Shown here: piece after piece, positions 1-9,464 of the stretch
Position numbering within the stretch: position 1 is the stretch's first letter
Layout of the letters: each line of letters starts with the position of its first letter
Assembly (NCBI GenBank): GCA_016214265.1
Contig: JACROU010000053.1
Span: 1-34,191 of the forward strand
Direction: 5' to 3'
Length of the DNA: 34,191 nt
Origin: Candidatus Omnitrophota bacterium
Lineage (GTDB): Bacteria > Omnitrophota > Omnitrophia > Omnitrophales > JACROU01
Notes under the pieces: generated by a model
Database searches by the model: none
What the model was told of the DNA's origin: nothing
Seen by the model: the letters and a program-made list of their open reading frames with translations, nothing else
Translations under genes and position numbers: made by a program

Positions 1-2684
<2,684 letters not shown>

Positions 2685-2694
2685 GGCGGATTCC

Positions 2695-3849
2695 TTACAG
2701 GTTTTTAAATTGTTCGACTGCCTTCGTGACATCGCACTGATAACCTTGACGGGCTAAAGCTTCGCCAAAAATTTTAAATCCGGTAGCAAGATCCTGTGGT
2801 CGGATAAATCCCATATGCGCAATTCGAATTACTTTTCCTTTAAGATGATCTTGACCACCGGCAACGGTAACGCCAAGCTCGTCGCGCATCATCTTCACAA
2901 GTTTTGAACCGTCGACAGAAGCCGGCAACTCGATAGTGGTCAACACATTGGATGGTGCTTTCGAATACGTTTTAAGTCCCATGGCTTGAGTCGCTTTGCG
3001 AGTGGCTTCCGCCAGTTTTTTCGCGCGATGAATCACTTTGTCATATCCATCTTCCTTGAATTGCCGGAGCGCTTCGACCTGCGCCAGCACCAGCGTAATT
3101 GCGGGTGTGAACGGCACATCCTCTTCTAACAACGACTTCTGATATTTTTTAAGGTCCAGATAAAATTTAGTAAGATTCGCATCCTTCGCCCGATTCCACG
3201 CCTTCTGACTGGCCGCGACAAATGCCAGCCCGGGCGGAATCATCAAAGCTTTTTGAGAACCGGTAATGACGATGTCAATTCCCCATTCATCCATCTTGCA
3301 ATCTTCACCACCCAGTGCGCTAATGGCATCCACAATCAAAAGCGCCTGATAATTTTTGGTGATCTGTGCAATAGCTTTAATGTCGGTAAGTACGCCAGTC
3401 GAGGTTTCACACAGGGTGGTGAACACACCCTTAATGTCTTTTCCGGTCGGTGCGTCCAATTGCTTTTTAATGTCGATCGGATCAACTGCTTTTCCCCACT
3501 CAACACTAATCACATCACATTTGAGGCCAAACGCCTGAGCCATTTTCACCCAGCGTTCTCCGAACTTTCCAGAGTTAACTGCAATCACATGATCTCCGGG
3601 TGAAAAAAAGTTAACGATGCTTGCCTCCATTCCGCCTGTTCCCGAAGCGCAAATCGTGTAAACGTCTTGCTTGGTTTGAAAAACGTATTTAAGGCCTTCC
3701 TGCAATTGTTTCAACACCGAGCGAAATTGCGGAGTCCGGTGATGAAAAATCGGGCGGCTCATAATTTCAAGAACTTCGGGTGGAACGGGCGTTGGACCAG
3801 GTGTGAGTAAAATATTAGGTTTTGTGGTAGTCATCGTAGTCTCTTCCAT
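2695..3849 (-). CDS. Class V aminotransferase (serine--pyruvate / alanine--glyoxylate type)
   Basis: PLP-dependent enzyme of the AGXT/PucG/SPT group, which transfers amino groups between alanine, serine, glyoxylate and pyruvate. The 384-residue protein shows the start LLTPGPTPVPPEV, the cofactor loop SGTGGMEA (69-76), the PLP-nitrogen-binding aspartate in VDAISALGG (D174) and the Schiff-base lysine in TGSQKALM (K200). These features are enough for fold and family but do not fix the substrate. Being immediately upstream of serA (10 bp), it may act as phosphoserine- or serine-directed aminotransferase; this is inference from context. Two starts are possible: ATG 3849, preceded by AGAAGG, or ATG 3834, preceded by GGAAGAG. 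I kept the longer. It is cytoplasmic, with no signal peptide. Confidence 0.9.
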   Translation of the reverse strand: MEETTMTTTKPNILLTPGPTPVPPEVLEIMSRPIFHHRTPQFRSVLKQLQEGLKYVFQTKQDVYTICASGTGGMEASIVNFFSPGDHVIAVNSGKFGERWVKMAQAFGLKCDVISVEWGKAVDPIDIKKQLDAPTGKDIKGVFTTLCETSTGVLTDIKAIAQITKNYQALLIVDAISALGGEDCKMDEWGIDIVITGSQKALMIPPGLAFVAASQKAWNRAKDANLTKFYLDLKKYQKSLLEEDVPFTPAITLVLAQVEALRQFKEDGYDKVIHRAKKLAEATRKATQAMGLKTYSKAPSNVLTTIELPASVDGSKLVKMMRDELGVTVAGGQDHLKGKVIRIAHMGFIRPQDLATGFKIFGEALARQGYQCDVTKAVEQFKNL

Positions 3850-3861
3850 GTTGGTACCTTC

Positions 3862-4464
3862 TTATTTTTTTGCGCCAAACAATTTTCCTTCGACAACCTC
3901 ATCGATAATACCGTAATCTTTTGATTCTTTGGCGGACATAAAATAATCGCGGTCCGTGTCCTTTTCGATTTTTTCGATAGGCTGATTGCAATTCACGGCA
4001 AGGATCCGGTTCAACTCCTCTTTCATTTTAAGAATTTCGCGGGCTTGAATGCTGATGTCGGATGCACTTCCCTGCGCACCACCCCAAGGCTGATGAATCA
4101 TCACACGGGAATGTGGAAGCGCGTACCTCTTTCCCTTTGTACCAGCAGAAAGAAGAACGGCACCCATGCTTGCGGCTTGTCCGACACAATACGTGGCAAT
4201 GTCACACTTCACAAACTTCATTGTGTCATAAATGGCAAGTCCCGCAGTGACTGATCCGCCAGGCGAGTTCACATAAACGTTAATGTCTTTTTCCGGATCG
4301 TCCATTTGGAGGAAAAGAATCTGCGCAATAATCAAATTGGCGATCACATCATCAATCGGAGTGCCGATGAAGACGATACGATCTTTCAACAAACGGCTGT
4401 AGATATCATAAGCCCGTTCACCGCGACCTGTTGTTTCAATCACCATGGGAACCAAATAACTCAT
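3862..4464 (-). CDS. clpP: ATP-dependent Clp protease proteolytic subunit ClpP
   Basis: Serine peptidase that forms the two-ring proteolytic chamber used with ClpX/ClpA ATPases. The 200-residue length is normal for the family. The catalytic triad is complete: S99 in GQAASMGA, H124 in RVMIHQP and D173 in TDRDYFM. The oxyanion-associated NSPGGSV stretch (66-72) and the N-terminal [19 protein letters not shown] segment are typical of true ClpP rather than the inactive ClpR form. A strong GGAGG lies before the ATG. It lies 15 bp downstream of trigger factor, a common pairing (tig-clpP, often followed by clpX). Here clpX is not next; an aminotransferase follows instead. Confidence 0.97.
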   Translation of the reverse strand: MSYLVPMVIETTGRGERAYDIYSRLLKDRIVFIGTPIDDVIANLIIAQILFLQMDDPEKDINVYVNSPGGSVTAGLAIYDTMKFVKCDIATYCVGQAASMGAVLLSAGTKGKRYALPHSRVMIHQPWGGAQGSASDISIQAREILKMKEELNRILAVNCNQPIEKIEKDTDRDYFMSAKESKDYGIIDEVVEGKLFGAKK

Positions 4465-4479
4465 AGCAGCCTCCGATTT

Positions 4480-5748
4480 TTAAGCGTTGGTAATTTCCGC
4501 GTTGTCTTTAATTAATTTGAATACTTTTTCGTTAATGATCTGCTCAATCAAACTCTCGAAATTTTCTTCTTTCTGAAAATGCTCTTTGATTTTATCGATC
4601 GGCGCATGATATTGCCGGGCCATGCGGTCAAAACGCTCGTTCAAATCTTGCTGATTAATTTGCACATTTTCTTTTTGTGCTATTTTGTCGAGGATAAAAG
4701 ACAAACGAACTTGCTTCTCAGCCTCGTCATGAAATTCCTTCACCAGATTAGCGTGTTCCTTTTCAGCTTGCTCTTTAGTGAATCCGCGCTGAACCATTCT
4801 ATTAATCGCATCATGCACCAGTTTATCAAGATGGCGCTCAACCACTCCGCGAGAAACATCAAAAACATTGTTCTGAATCAGATAATTCAGAATTTCGTGT
4901 TCAACGGCACCTTCCTGCTCTTGCTCTTTCTTTCGCTTGATATCCTCTCGAACTGCCTGCTTGAGCACTTCCAAATCTTTGTACTCACCGGCAAGTTTTG
5001 CAAATTCATCATTCACTTCGGGCATGCTCTTTTCTTTAACCTCTTTTACCTTGATCGAAAATTGCGCCTGCTTGCCTCGAAGTTCCTGATTGGGATGATC
5101 AATACCAAGGGTTACAGAAAATTTTCTGTCCTCGTCCGCTTTTATCCCAATCAGTTTCTGAGAAAAGTCACCGAGAATGTGATGCTCGTGCAGAAAAATC
5201 CATTCATCTTTGTGTTCTTCATTGGGTTTTCCTTCAATCTCAACTTGATAATCTGCGATCAGATAGTCATTCATCCGCGCCTCGCGGGAAACAGGGATGA
5301 AACTGGCAAAGGTCTCTCGGATTTTCTCGATCGTTTCGCTAACTTCTTCGTCCTTGATTTCAAACGCGGGCCGCTTAGCTTTGATCCCCTTGTAATTCCC
5401 AAGAATGAATTCGGGATCCAACTCGACCTCAATTTTAAGCTTTAATTCCGTATCGGAATATTGCATATCATTAACTTTGGGATACGCGATGATTTTGAAA
5501 TTTTCCGCCTCCGAGATTTTTTTAAGCGCCACAGAAATCAACTGGCGAATAACGGCTTCTTTCGCTTTATCAGCAAATTGCGTCTCCAAAACTTCACGCG
5601 GGGCTTTACCTTTCCGATAACCAGGCACAACAACTTCCTTGGCAATTTCATCATAGTATTCATTCTTAGCAGAGCAAATAAACTCTTCTCCGATCAGAAT
5701 TGCGATCTCACGCTCACACGGGTGTGTTTTCTTAACGGTGTATTCCAT
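4480..5748 (-). CDS. tig: Trigger factor, ribosome-associated chaperone/prolyl isomerase
   Basis: Binds near the ribosomal exit tunnel and folds nascent chains. The 422-residue protein has the usual three parts. The N-terminal ribosome-binding domain carries the signature GYRKGKAP (43-50). A FKBP-like PPIase domain lies around 150-235 and begins near DYLIADYQ. The C-terminal helical arm is rich in Glu/Lys, with a long charged stretch from about 250 on. The open frame extends upstream to 5817, but that part is only tRNA-Gly read as protein. The ATG at 5748 has AAAGGA six nt upstream, while the ATG at 5754 touches the same Shine-Dalgarno, so 5748 is preferred. The gene lies 25 bp after tRNA-Gly and 15 bp before clpP and is probably co-transcribed with both. 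Confidence 0.95.
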   Translation of the reverse strand: MEYTVKKTHPCEREIAILIGEEFICSAKNEYYDEIAKEVVVPGYRKGKAPREVLETQFADKAKEAVIRQLISVALKKISEAENFKIIAYPKVNDMQYSDTELKLKIEVELDPEFILGNYKGIKAKRPAFEIKDEEVSETIEKIRETFASFIPVSREARMNDYLIADYQVEIEGKPNEEHKDEWIFLHEHHILGDFSQKLIGIKADEDRKFSVTLGIDHPNQELRGKQAQFSIKVKEVKEKSMPEVNDEFAKLAGEYKDLEVLKQAVREDIKRKKEQEQEGAVEHEILNYLIQNNVFDVSRGVVERHLDKLVHDAINRMVQRGFTKEQAEKEHANLVKEFHDEAEKQVRLSFILDKIAQKENVQINQQDLNERFDRMARQYHAPIDKIKEHFQKEENFESLIEQIINEKVFKLIKDNAEITNA

Positions 5749-5772
5749 TGACATTCCTTTGGACAAATAAAA

Positions 5773-5848
5773 TGGAGCGAGCGATGGGATTTGAACCCAC
5801 GACATCAACCTTGGCAAGGTTGCGCTCTACCAACTGAGCTACGCTCGC
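5773..5848 (-). tRNA. tRNA-Gly (anticodon GCC)
   Basis: 76 nt including an encoded 3' CCA. Acceptor GCGAGCG pairs with CGCTCGC, discriminator T. The D arm is GCTCAGTTGGTAGAGC, the anticodon arm CAACC-TTGCCAA-GGTTG has anticodon GCC, and the T arm is GTGGG-TTCAAAT-CCCAT. All stems pair. It is the first gene after the promoter at 5884-5912 and lies 25 bp upstream of tig, so its processing probably generates the 5' end of the tig mRNA. Confidence 0.97.
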
Positions 5849-5883
5849 TTGGATATGGTTAAACTTGTAGCCGAAAACAGAGG

Positions 5884-5912
5884 ATTTTATAGGGTGCTGT
5901 TAGGGCTGTCCA
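5884..5912 (-). promoter_or_regulatory. Putative sigma70-type promoter for tRNA-Gly/tig/clpP run
   Basis: On the minus strand TGGACA (-35, 5 of 6 consensus) and TAAAAT (-10, 5 of 6) are separated by exactly 17 nt. The expected start point is about 30 nt before the tRNA 5' end. No other comparable promoter is seen in the small gaps downstream, which supports a single long transcript. Confidence 0.6.
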
Positions 5913-5947
5913 CGGTTATTTTAAAGGCGGTTAATCAATGACAGAAC

Positions 5948-6313
5948 TTACACTTCCGTGTTTAACACTCTTTCTACTTCATCCTTCAGCCTGATCAGAT
6001 TAAAAGGTTTTGAAAGAAAGGCGTCGCATCCCAAATCCGTGGCTTGATCCATCAAATTCTGATCCACGTATCCCGTATTGACGATTACTTTGCAATTAGG
6101 AAAACTCGCACGCAACATTTTCAGCACTTCAAGTCCTGACATATCGGGAAGCTTTAAATCCAGCAGCACCAAATCAGGAACTTCTTTCCAGATAAGTCGT
6201 TTTCCGTCTTCCCCGGTATCAGCAGAAGCAACATGAAAACCCTCCTCAAGAAAAAAATCTTTTACTTCACGGACAATACCATCTTCGTCATCAATGATTA
6301 ACAGCTTCGGCAT
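5948..6313 (-). CDS. Single-domain response regulator (CheY-like receiver)
   Basis: A stand-alone receiver domain of 121 residues with no output domain. The acidic pocket is D8/D9, the phospho-acceptor is D52 in LVLLDLKLPD, the switch Thr is T80 in VNTGY, and the conserved Lys is K102 in LSKPF. All residues needed for phosphorylation are present. The ATG at 6313 has GAGGAAG seven nt upstream and lies inside the 3' end of the kinase gene (23-nt overlap); an upstream in-frame ATG at 6406 lies deeper in the kinase and has no such site. The overlap implies translational coupling, and the kinase is its obvious phosphodonor. With no DNA-binding or enzymatic part, it must act by protein contact, for example in a phosphorelay. 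The target is unknown. Confidence 0.92.
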   Translation of the reverse strand: MPKLLIIDDEDGIVREVKDFFLEEGFHVASADTGEDGKRLIWKEVPDLVLLDLKLPDMSGLEVLKMLRASFPNCKVIVNTGYVDQNLMDQATDLGCDAFLSKPFNLIRLKDEVERVLNTEV

Positions 6314-7847
6314 GTTCCACTTCCTCGTAAACTGGCAGTATAATTTTGAATGTGGTACCACGGCCGGGATTGCTTTGAACCTTGATTTCCCCGCCATGAA
6401 TTTCAACGATGTATTTACACATGTATAGCCCGATGCCTGACCCTTTGCCTTCTTGCTTAGTGGTGAAGCGAAAATTAAAAATTTTCTTCATAACATCCTC
6501 AGGCATACCAGTTCCGTTATCCGAAAAGCTGATCACCACCATTTTACGGTCCGTGGGATCGGATTCTGCCCGCACCGAAATTTTCCGATTCGACATTCCC
6601 TGCAAAGCATGTAGGGAGTTGATGAAAAGATTTAAAAAAACTTCCTGCAATCGTTCCAAATCCCCGCGCACCAGAGGAATCTGCGCAGGAATATCAAACT
6701 CCACTTCGGTTCCTGAAAGATTGTCCATGTATGTTTGAAATCGCACAAGCGGAAGGGTTTGCTCAAGGATAATTTTCAGCGAAAGCGGTTTCATCCTTCC
6801 CTTTTCATGGCGGCGCAGCAACCCGGTCAATGTGTTCACGACAGCCTGAATCCGGGAAATATTCGTTTCAATTCGCTTAAAAACATCCAGCACGTCGGTC
6901 ACTTTTAAATTTGCGTCTTTTCGATGCTTTAAGATGATACGGCTTACATTCATAGAAAGAATAGTGAGCGGATTATTAATTTCGTGGCCCACAGATGACG
7001 CCAGTCGTCCCAAGGTCACCATTTTTTGTTCATGAAGAAGCTGAGCCTGCGTATCTTGCAATCTTTTATTTGCCTCCTCGGTCTCGTTCAACGCATGAAT
7101 TAATTTTCGGGAAGCATCGTGAAGCTCCTGATTGATTTGCTCCAATTTTTCACCTTTACCAAGCGCTTCGTCGTAAAGGCGGGCATTTTCAATCGCGATG
7201 GCAGTATCCTGACTGAGCTGGAACAAAATATTAAGATCCTGTTCTGAAATTTTTTTTCCGTTTTTTTTCAAACCGATCAAAAGAATGCTTTTCAAATCTT
7301 TCCCATAAAAACACGGAATGACACTCACCGTCCGCAACCTCATCAGCTCTTGATGAATGATTTCGAATGGATATTCCAAATGTGACAAGTTTACCTTACG
7401 CATGGAGTCTTTAAGTACAGAATCAATAGCCTCGAGCAAAAGCGGTTTTTCTTCATGCTCAAGATAACTAATTACCGGATTTCTTCCATCCAGTGACAAA
7501 CCAATATTTTCAAGCGCCTGATATCCGCGCTGATGTGCCAGACGAAAGACGCCCTTAGGATCCTTGACCAACACAGCCGCGTTTGCGACTTTGAGGCTCA
7601 TCGTAACAAAATGAATGACGAGACTGAACAGCCTAGCAGGGCTTTTTATTTTTCCTATATGGCGAGTGGCGTTTTCAAGCAGTCGTTTGTAGTTTTCTTT
7701 CTCAGGGAAAAAGGCCTTTTCGATCCAAGCAAGAAAAACGGGTTTTAGGCGAGAATAAATAAGAATAGAGGTCATCGAAGACAAAACGACTACGACAAGT
7801 AAACGAAGCAAAGACTCACGTTCTATACTTAATGGATCAAGCAGCAT
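6291..7847 (-). CDS. Membrane-anchored sensor histidine kinase with GAF domain
   Basis: 518 residues. One hydrophobic segment near the N terminus (about 14-36, LRLLVVVVLSSM...) anchors it or serves as an uncleaved signal. Residues 75-225 resemble a GAF domain, with the typical closing helix DTAIAIENARLYDEAL. A coiled-coil linker (about 230-270) leads to the HisKA domain with H288 in SVGHEINNPL. The HATPase domain has the N box (N406/N410), DNGTGM (G1, D443) and GKGSGIGL (G2). The domain arrangement resembles Atos/NtrB-type kinases. The ligand cannot be predicted. It is translationally coupled to the downstream receiver protein. A tRNA-Leu lies 70 bp upstream of its start. Confidence 0.92.
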   Translation of the reverse strand: MLLDPLSIERESLLRLLVVVVLSSMTSILIYSRLKPVFLAWIEKAFFPEKENYKRLLENATRHIGKIKSPARLFSLVIHFVTMSLKVANAAVLVKDPKGVFRLAHQRGYQALENIGLSLDGRNPVISYLEHEEKPLLLEAIDSVLKDSMRKVNLSHLEYPFEIIHQELMRLRTVSVIPCFYGKDLKSILLIGLKKNGKKISEQDLNILFQLSQDTAIAIENARLYDEALGKGEKLEQINQELHDASRKLIHALNETEEANKRLQDTQAQLLHEQKMVTLGRLASSVGHEINNPLTILSMNVSRIILKHRKDANLKVTDVLDVFKRIETNISRIQAVVNTLTGLLRRHEKGRMKPLSLKIILEQTLPLVRFQTYMDNLSGTEVEFDIPAQIPLVRGDLERLQEVFLNLFINSLHALQGMSNRKISVRAESDPTDRKMVVISFSDNGTGMPEDVMKKIFNFRFTTKQEGKGSGIGLYMCKYIVEIHGGEIKVQSNPGRGTTFKIILPVYEEVEHAEAVNH

Positions 7848-7916
7848 GGATTCATGTCCTCTTATAAAGACTATTTATCGGTCTTTTCGTGAAGAACATA
7901 AAGCCCTGAGAAAAAC

Positions 7917-7998
7917 TGCCGCGGGAGAGAGTTGAACTCTCACACCTTGCGGTACAGGATCCTAAGTCCTGCGCGTCTGCCAATTCCGCCACCGCGGC
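7917..7998 (-). tRNA. tRNA-Leu (anticodon UAG)
   Basis: 82 nt up to the discriminator A. Acceptor GCCGCGG pairs with CCGCGGC, the D region is GGCGGAATTGGCAGAC, the anticodon arm CAGGA-CTTAGGA-TCCTG carries TAG, there is a long variable arm, and the T arm is GAGAG-TTCAACT-CTCTC. Unlike the Gly and Lys tRNAs in this window, the 3' CCA is not encoded (GTT follows). Its 5' half is repeated 1066 bp away (9026-9070). Confidence 0.96.
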
Positions 7999-8004
7999 GT
8001 GAAG
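7960..8004. repeat. 45-bp direct repeat, copy A (5' half of tRNA-Leu, intact gene)
   Basis: This stretch covers the tRNA-Leu sequence from the anticodon loop to 6 nt upstream of the mature 5' end. It recurs at 9026-9070 in the same orientation with 43 of 45 identical bases. It is interpreted as one end (att-like) of a small islet. Confidence 0.8.
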
Positions 8005-8009
8005 CCCCT

Positions 8010-8038
8010 ATTCTAATGGAATGAAGCAGTTATGGCAT
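8010..8038 (-). promoter_or_regulatory. Possible promoter of tRNA-Leu
   Basis: ATGCCA and TAGAAT are separated by 17 nt on the minus strand. The start point would lie a few nt before the mature tRNA 5' end. The -10 is good (5 of 6) and the -35 moderate (4 of 6). It lies inside the putative islet, so the element would have supplied a new promoter. Confidence 0.4.
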
Positions 8039-8075
8039 TTTATTTTTTAGCGTGGATTTTGGATAAATCGAATTG

Positions 8076-8092
8076 GTGGCGTATATGTGACG
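8076..8092. repeat. 17-bp direct repeat, copy 1
   Basis: GTGGCGTATATGTGACG, repeated identically and in the same orientation at 8972-8988, near both ends of the putative islet. Function unknown; integrase arm sites or a short mobile-element end are possibilities. Confidence 0.75.
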
Positions 8093-8137
8093 TGGTTTCG
8101 ATTTTTTTGCTCGTTAGCGTACTGCTGCTAGAATATA

Positions 8138-8440
8138 TCAAAACGATTTTAAAAATTGCCGTACTTGATCATGATTACCAGCTAACAATGCGATACATTC
8201 TTCATCGTCCCGGCGAATAACCACTCGAATATTCGATTCAATTCCTGCTTCGTAATACGGTTTTCTCAGTTGCTTATAAAAGAAGCGAGGAGCAACCTTT
8301 CTCGTCACTTCCAAATTACAGTCCGTCTCGTAATAAACCTTCACAGCTTCAATGATTTGCCCCGCAATCACCCTTTGTTCATATCCGAGCTTCTTGAAGG
8401 CCCTTTCAAAATAAGGTCCCAAAAATAAAATAAGCGCCAC
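8138..8440 (-). CDS. RelE/ParE-superfamily toxin (putative mRNA interferase)
   Basis: 100 residues, starting at GTG 8440, three nt after the antitoxin stop. The C-terminal half (RVVIRRDDEECIALLAGNHD followed by QVRQFLKSF) matches the beta-strand and terminal His-Asp...Phe-Leu-Lys pattern of RelE/YafQ-like toxins. The N-terminal part is helical with basic residues. Such proteins usually cleave mRNA at the ribosome, and partners neutralise them by wrapping. Catalytic residues are variable in this superfamily and I cannot assign them here. It lies inside the tRNA-Leu-bounded islet. Confidence 0.8.
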   Translation of the reverse strand: MALILFLGPYFERAFKKLGYEQRVIAGQIIEAVKVYYETDCNLEVTRKVAPRFFYKQLRKPYYEAGIESNIRVVIRRDDEECIALLAGNHDQVRQFLKSF

Positions 8441-8443
8441 GAA

Positions 8444-8701
8444 TTAAATCTTACCCTGTTTAAGACGCGAGACCAATCGCTGAGTTACAACCTTTTCTTG
8501 GCCTCTTCCTTTTTTAAATAGAAGATCCAGCTTTTGATAGTCTTCTGCCGTAAATTTCTTCTCTTTCATCTCGACAGGAATCAGTTCGATTCGATTCCTG
8601 CGAAGCTCAACGCTGAACATTGAGCCTCTTTTAAGATGCAGCACATCTGCGATTTTCTTGGGAATTGTTATCTGATGCTTCTCTGTCATGGTAATGGTCA
8701 T
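8444..8701 (-). CDS. AbrB/MazE/SpoVT-type antitoxin
   Basis: 85 residues. The N-terminal 45 residues form a swapped-hairpin AbrB DNA-binding domain: TITMTEKHQITIPKKIADVL, then a turn (LKRGSMFSV) and RRNRIELIPVE. The C-terminal, Lys/Glu-rich part would bind the toxin. The ATG at 8701 has GAGGGGG seven nt upstream. Antitoxin precedes toxin by 3 nt, the usual order for type II pairs. AbrB-type antitoxins are more often paired with PIN or MazF toxins; the RelE-like partner is less common but known. Autoregulation through the palindromes at 8744-8783 is likely. Confidence 0.85.
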   Translation of the reverse strand: MTITMTEKHQITIPKKIADVLHLKRGSMFSVELRRNRIELIPVEMKEKKFTAEDYQKLDLLFKKGRGQEKVVTQRLVSRLKQGKI

Positions 8702-8743
8702 ATTGGATCCCCCTCAAGAGAAAGACTACCATATGTAGTAATA

Positions 8744-8783
8744 CCTTACAATAAGGAATTATTATACTTCATGGCATAATAAT
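8744..8783 (-). promoter_or_regulatory. Candidate promoter/operator of the toxin-antitoxin pair
   Basis: Two inverted repeats lie just upstream of the antitoxin: CCTTA-CAA-TAAGG (8744-8756) and ATTATTAT...ATAATAAT (8758-8783). A perfect TATAAT (minus strand, 8761-8766) is inside the second one; the -35 is weak. The layout fits autorepression by the AbrB-domain antitoxin. Confidence 0.45.
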
Positions 8784-8787
8784 TCAT

Positions 8788-8867
8788 AACTATTTAGGGT
8801 CGCCTTTCCCAGGGCAGGACTTGCGCCTGCTAGTTGACAGCACTTTTCACAGCGCCCCTAAACAGTT
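8788..8867. repeat. 80-bp element with imperfect terminal inverted repeats
   Basis: The left end AACTATTTAGGGTCGC and the reverse complement of the right end, AACTGTTTAGGGGCGC, match at 14 of 16 bases. An inner hairpin GCAGG-ACTTGCG-CCTGC lies at 8814-8830. No open reading frame. It could be a folded RNA, a MITE-like relic or a decayed tRNA-like structure. Confidence 0.5.
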
Positions 8868-9025
8868 AAGTTACTTATCCGTCTTTGACGTCTTTGAGTT
8901 TAAAGAAAAGAGATCCTGTATCGTTGCAAACGAGTTTAATGAAAACCCGCTCTAGTTGGTTTGAAATTTCTGTGGCGTATATGTGACGCAACAACCCAGG
9001 AAATCTGGCGCAGGCTTAGGAAGCC
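8868..9025. other. Non-coding remainder of the islet
   Basis: Apart from the second 17-bp repeat (8972-8988), nothing recognisable: no good reading frame on either strand, no RNA fold I trust. With the flanking pieces, the whole stretch 8702-9076 contains no supported gene. Confidence 0.5.
8972..8988. repeat. 17-bp direct repeat, copy 2
   Basis: Identical to 8076-8092 and in the same orientation, 896 bp apart. It lies 38 bp from the tRNA-Leu remnant, while copy 1 lies 72 bp from the intact tRNA-Leu repeat. Confidence 0.75.
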
Positions 9026-9070
9026 TCCCAAGTCCTGCGCGTCTTCCAATTCCGCCACCGCGGCGTGAAG
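9026..9070 (-). pseudogene. Truncated tRNA-Leu copy (5' half only), direct-repeat copy B
   Basis: 43 of 45 bases match the 5' half of tRNA-Leu (7960-8004), including 6 nt of leader before the mature 5' end. Similarity starts at the anticodon loop; the anticodon arm's 3' strand, variable arm, T arm and acceptor 3' strand are absent, so it cannot be a functional tRNA. It is the expected scar of site-specific integration at a tRNA anticodon loop or of a partial duplication. Confidence 0.8.
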
Positions 9071-9076
9071 TGTTAG

Positions 9077-9262
9077 CTATTGGGCAATTAAAGTAAACCT
9101 TGAAAAATAGGAACGCCAGGACAATGCGGAAGTTTGATATTCATTCTCACCAAAAAAGTAATCGGCAAGCAATTCCCGGGTACGCATAATTTCTCTTAAA
9201 CGTGTTTTGTTTTTAGGGTCGTTAGATGTCAATAACCTGAGCGATGAAGAAATTACTTTCAT
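9077..9262 (-). CDS. Small hypothetical protein (doubtful)
   Basis: A 61-residue frame with ATG start and a fairly hydrophilic, basic sequence (for example TRLREIMRTRELLADYFFGE). No ribosome site is visible before the ATG, and no family is recognised. It lies just upstream of the tRNA-Leu remnant, overlapping the place where the ancestral tRNA-Leu promoter should have been. This argues against a conserved gene. It may be a chance frame. Confidence 0.25.
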   Translation of the reverse strand: MKVISSSLRLLTSNDPKNKTRLREIMRTRELLADYFFGENEYQTSALSWRSYFSRFTLIAQ

Positions 9263-9308
9263 GGGTTCATTTTAATAGAAAAGAACTAACTTCGCACCTT
9301 GAAAAAAA

Positions 9309-9384
9309 TGGTGCCCGCACTAGGACTTGAACCTAGGACCCAGTGATTAAGAGTCACTTGCTCTACCAACTGAGCTATGCGGGC
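9309..9384 (-). tRNA. tRNA-Lys (anticodon CUU)
   Basis: 76 nt with encoded CCA. Acceptor GCCCGCA pairs with TGCGGGC, discriminator A. The D arm is GCTCAGTTGGTAGAGC, the anticodon arm AGTGA-CTCTTAA-TCACT has anticodon CTT, and the T arm is CTAGG-TTCAAGT-CCTAG. A run of seven T follows directly after the CCA on the minus strand and could end transcription. Confidence 0.97.
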
Positions 9385-9412
9385 ACGCATGTGAGAGTTG
9401 AAAAGGTCGCGT

Positions 9413-9441
9413 ATTCTATTACAGGATACAAGCGGATTCAA
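9413..9441 (-). promoter_or_regulatory. Putative promoter of tRNA-Lys
   Basis: TTGAAT (-35) and TAGAAT (-10) with a 17-nt spacer on the minus strand, ending about 28 nt before the tRNA 5' end. It lies between the permease stop codon and the tRNA. Confidence 0.55.
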
Positions 9442-9464
9442 TTGTGAAGGAATATGTTTAGGAC

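Noticed and set aside
4579..5445. 288-codon plus-strand open frame opposite tig
   Set aside because: Long but entirely antisense to trigger factor; its Leu/Phe-rich sequence is the mirror of the Lys/Glu-rich tig helices.
8032..8220. Plus-strand frame for a 62-residue hydrophobic protein upstream of tRNA-Leu
   Set aside because: No ribosome site, runs through the 17-bp repeat and into the 3' end of the toxin gene; likely chance.
8813..8862. Possible extra tRNA within the 80-bp inverted-repeat element
   Set aside because: The 5-bp stem with 7-base loop resembles a T arm, but the loop is not TTCRANN and no cloverleaf with an anticodon arm can be drawn.
8788..8867. Integron attC site
   Set aside because: The ends lack the RYYYAAC/GTTRRRY core pair, and no integrase or cassette array is present.
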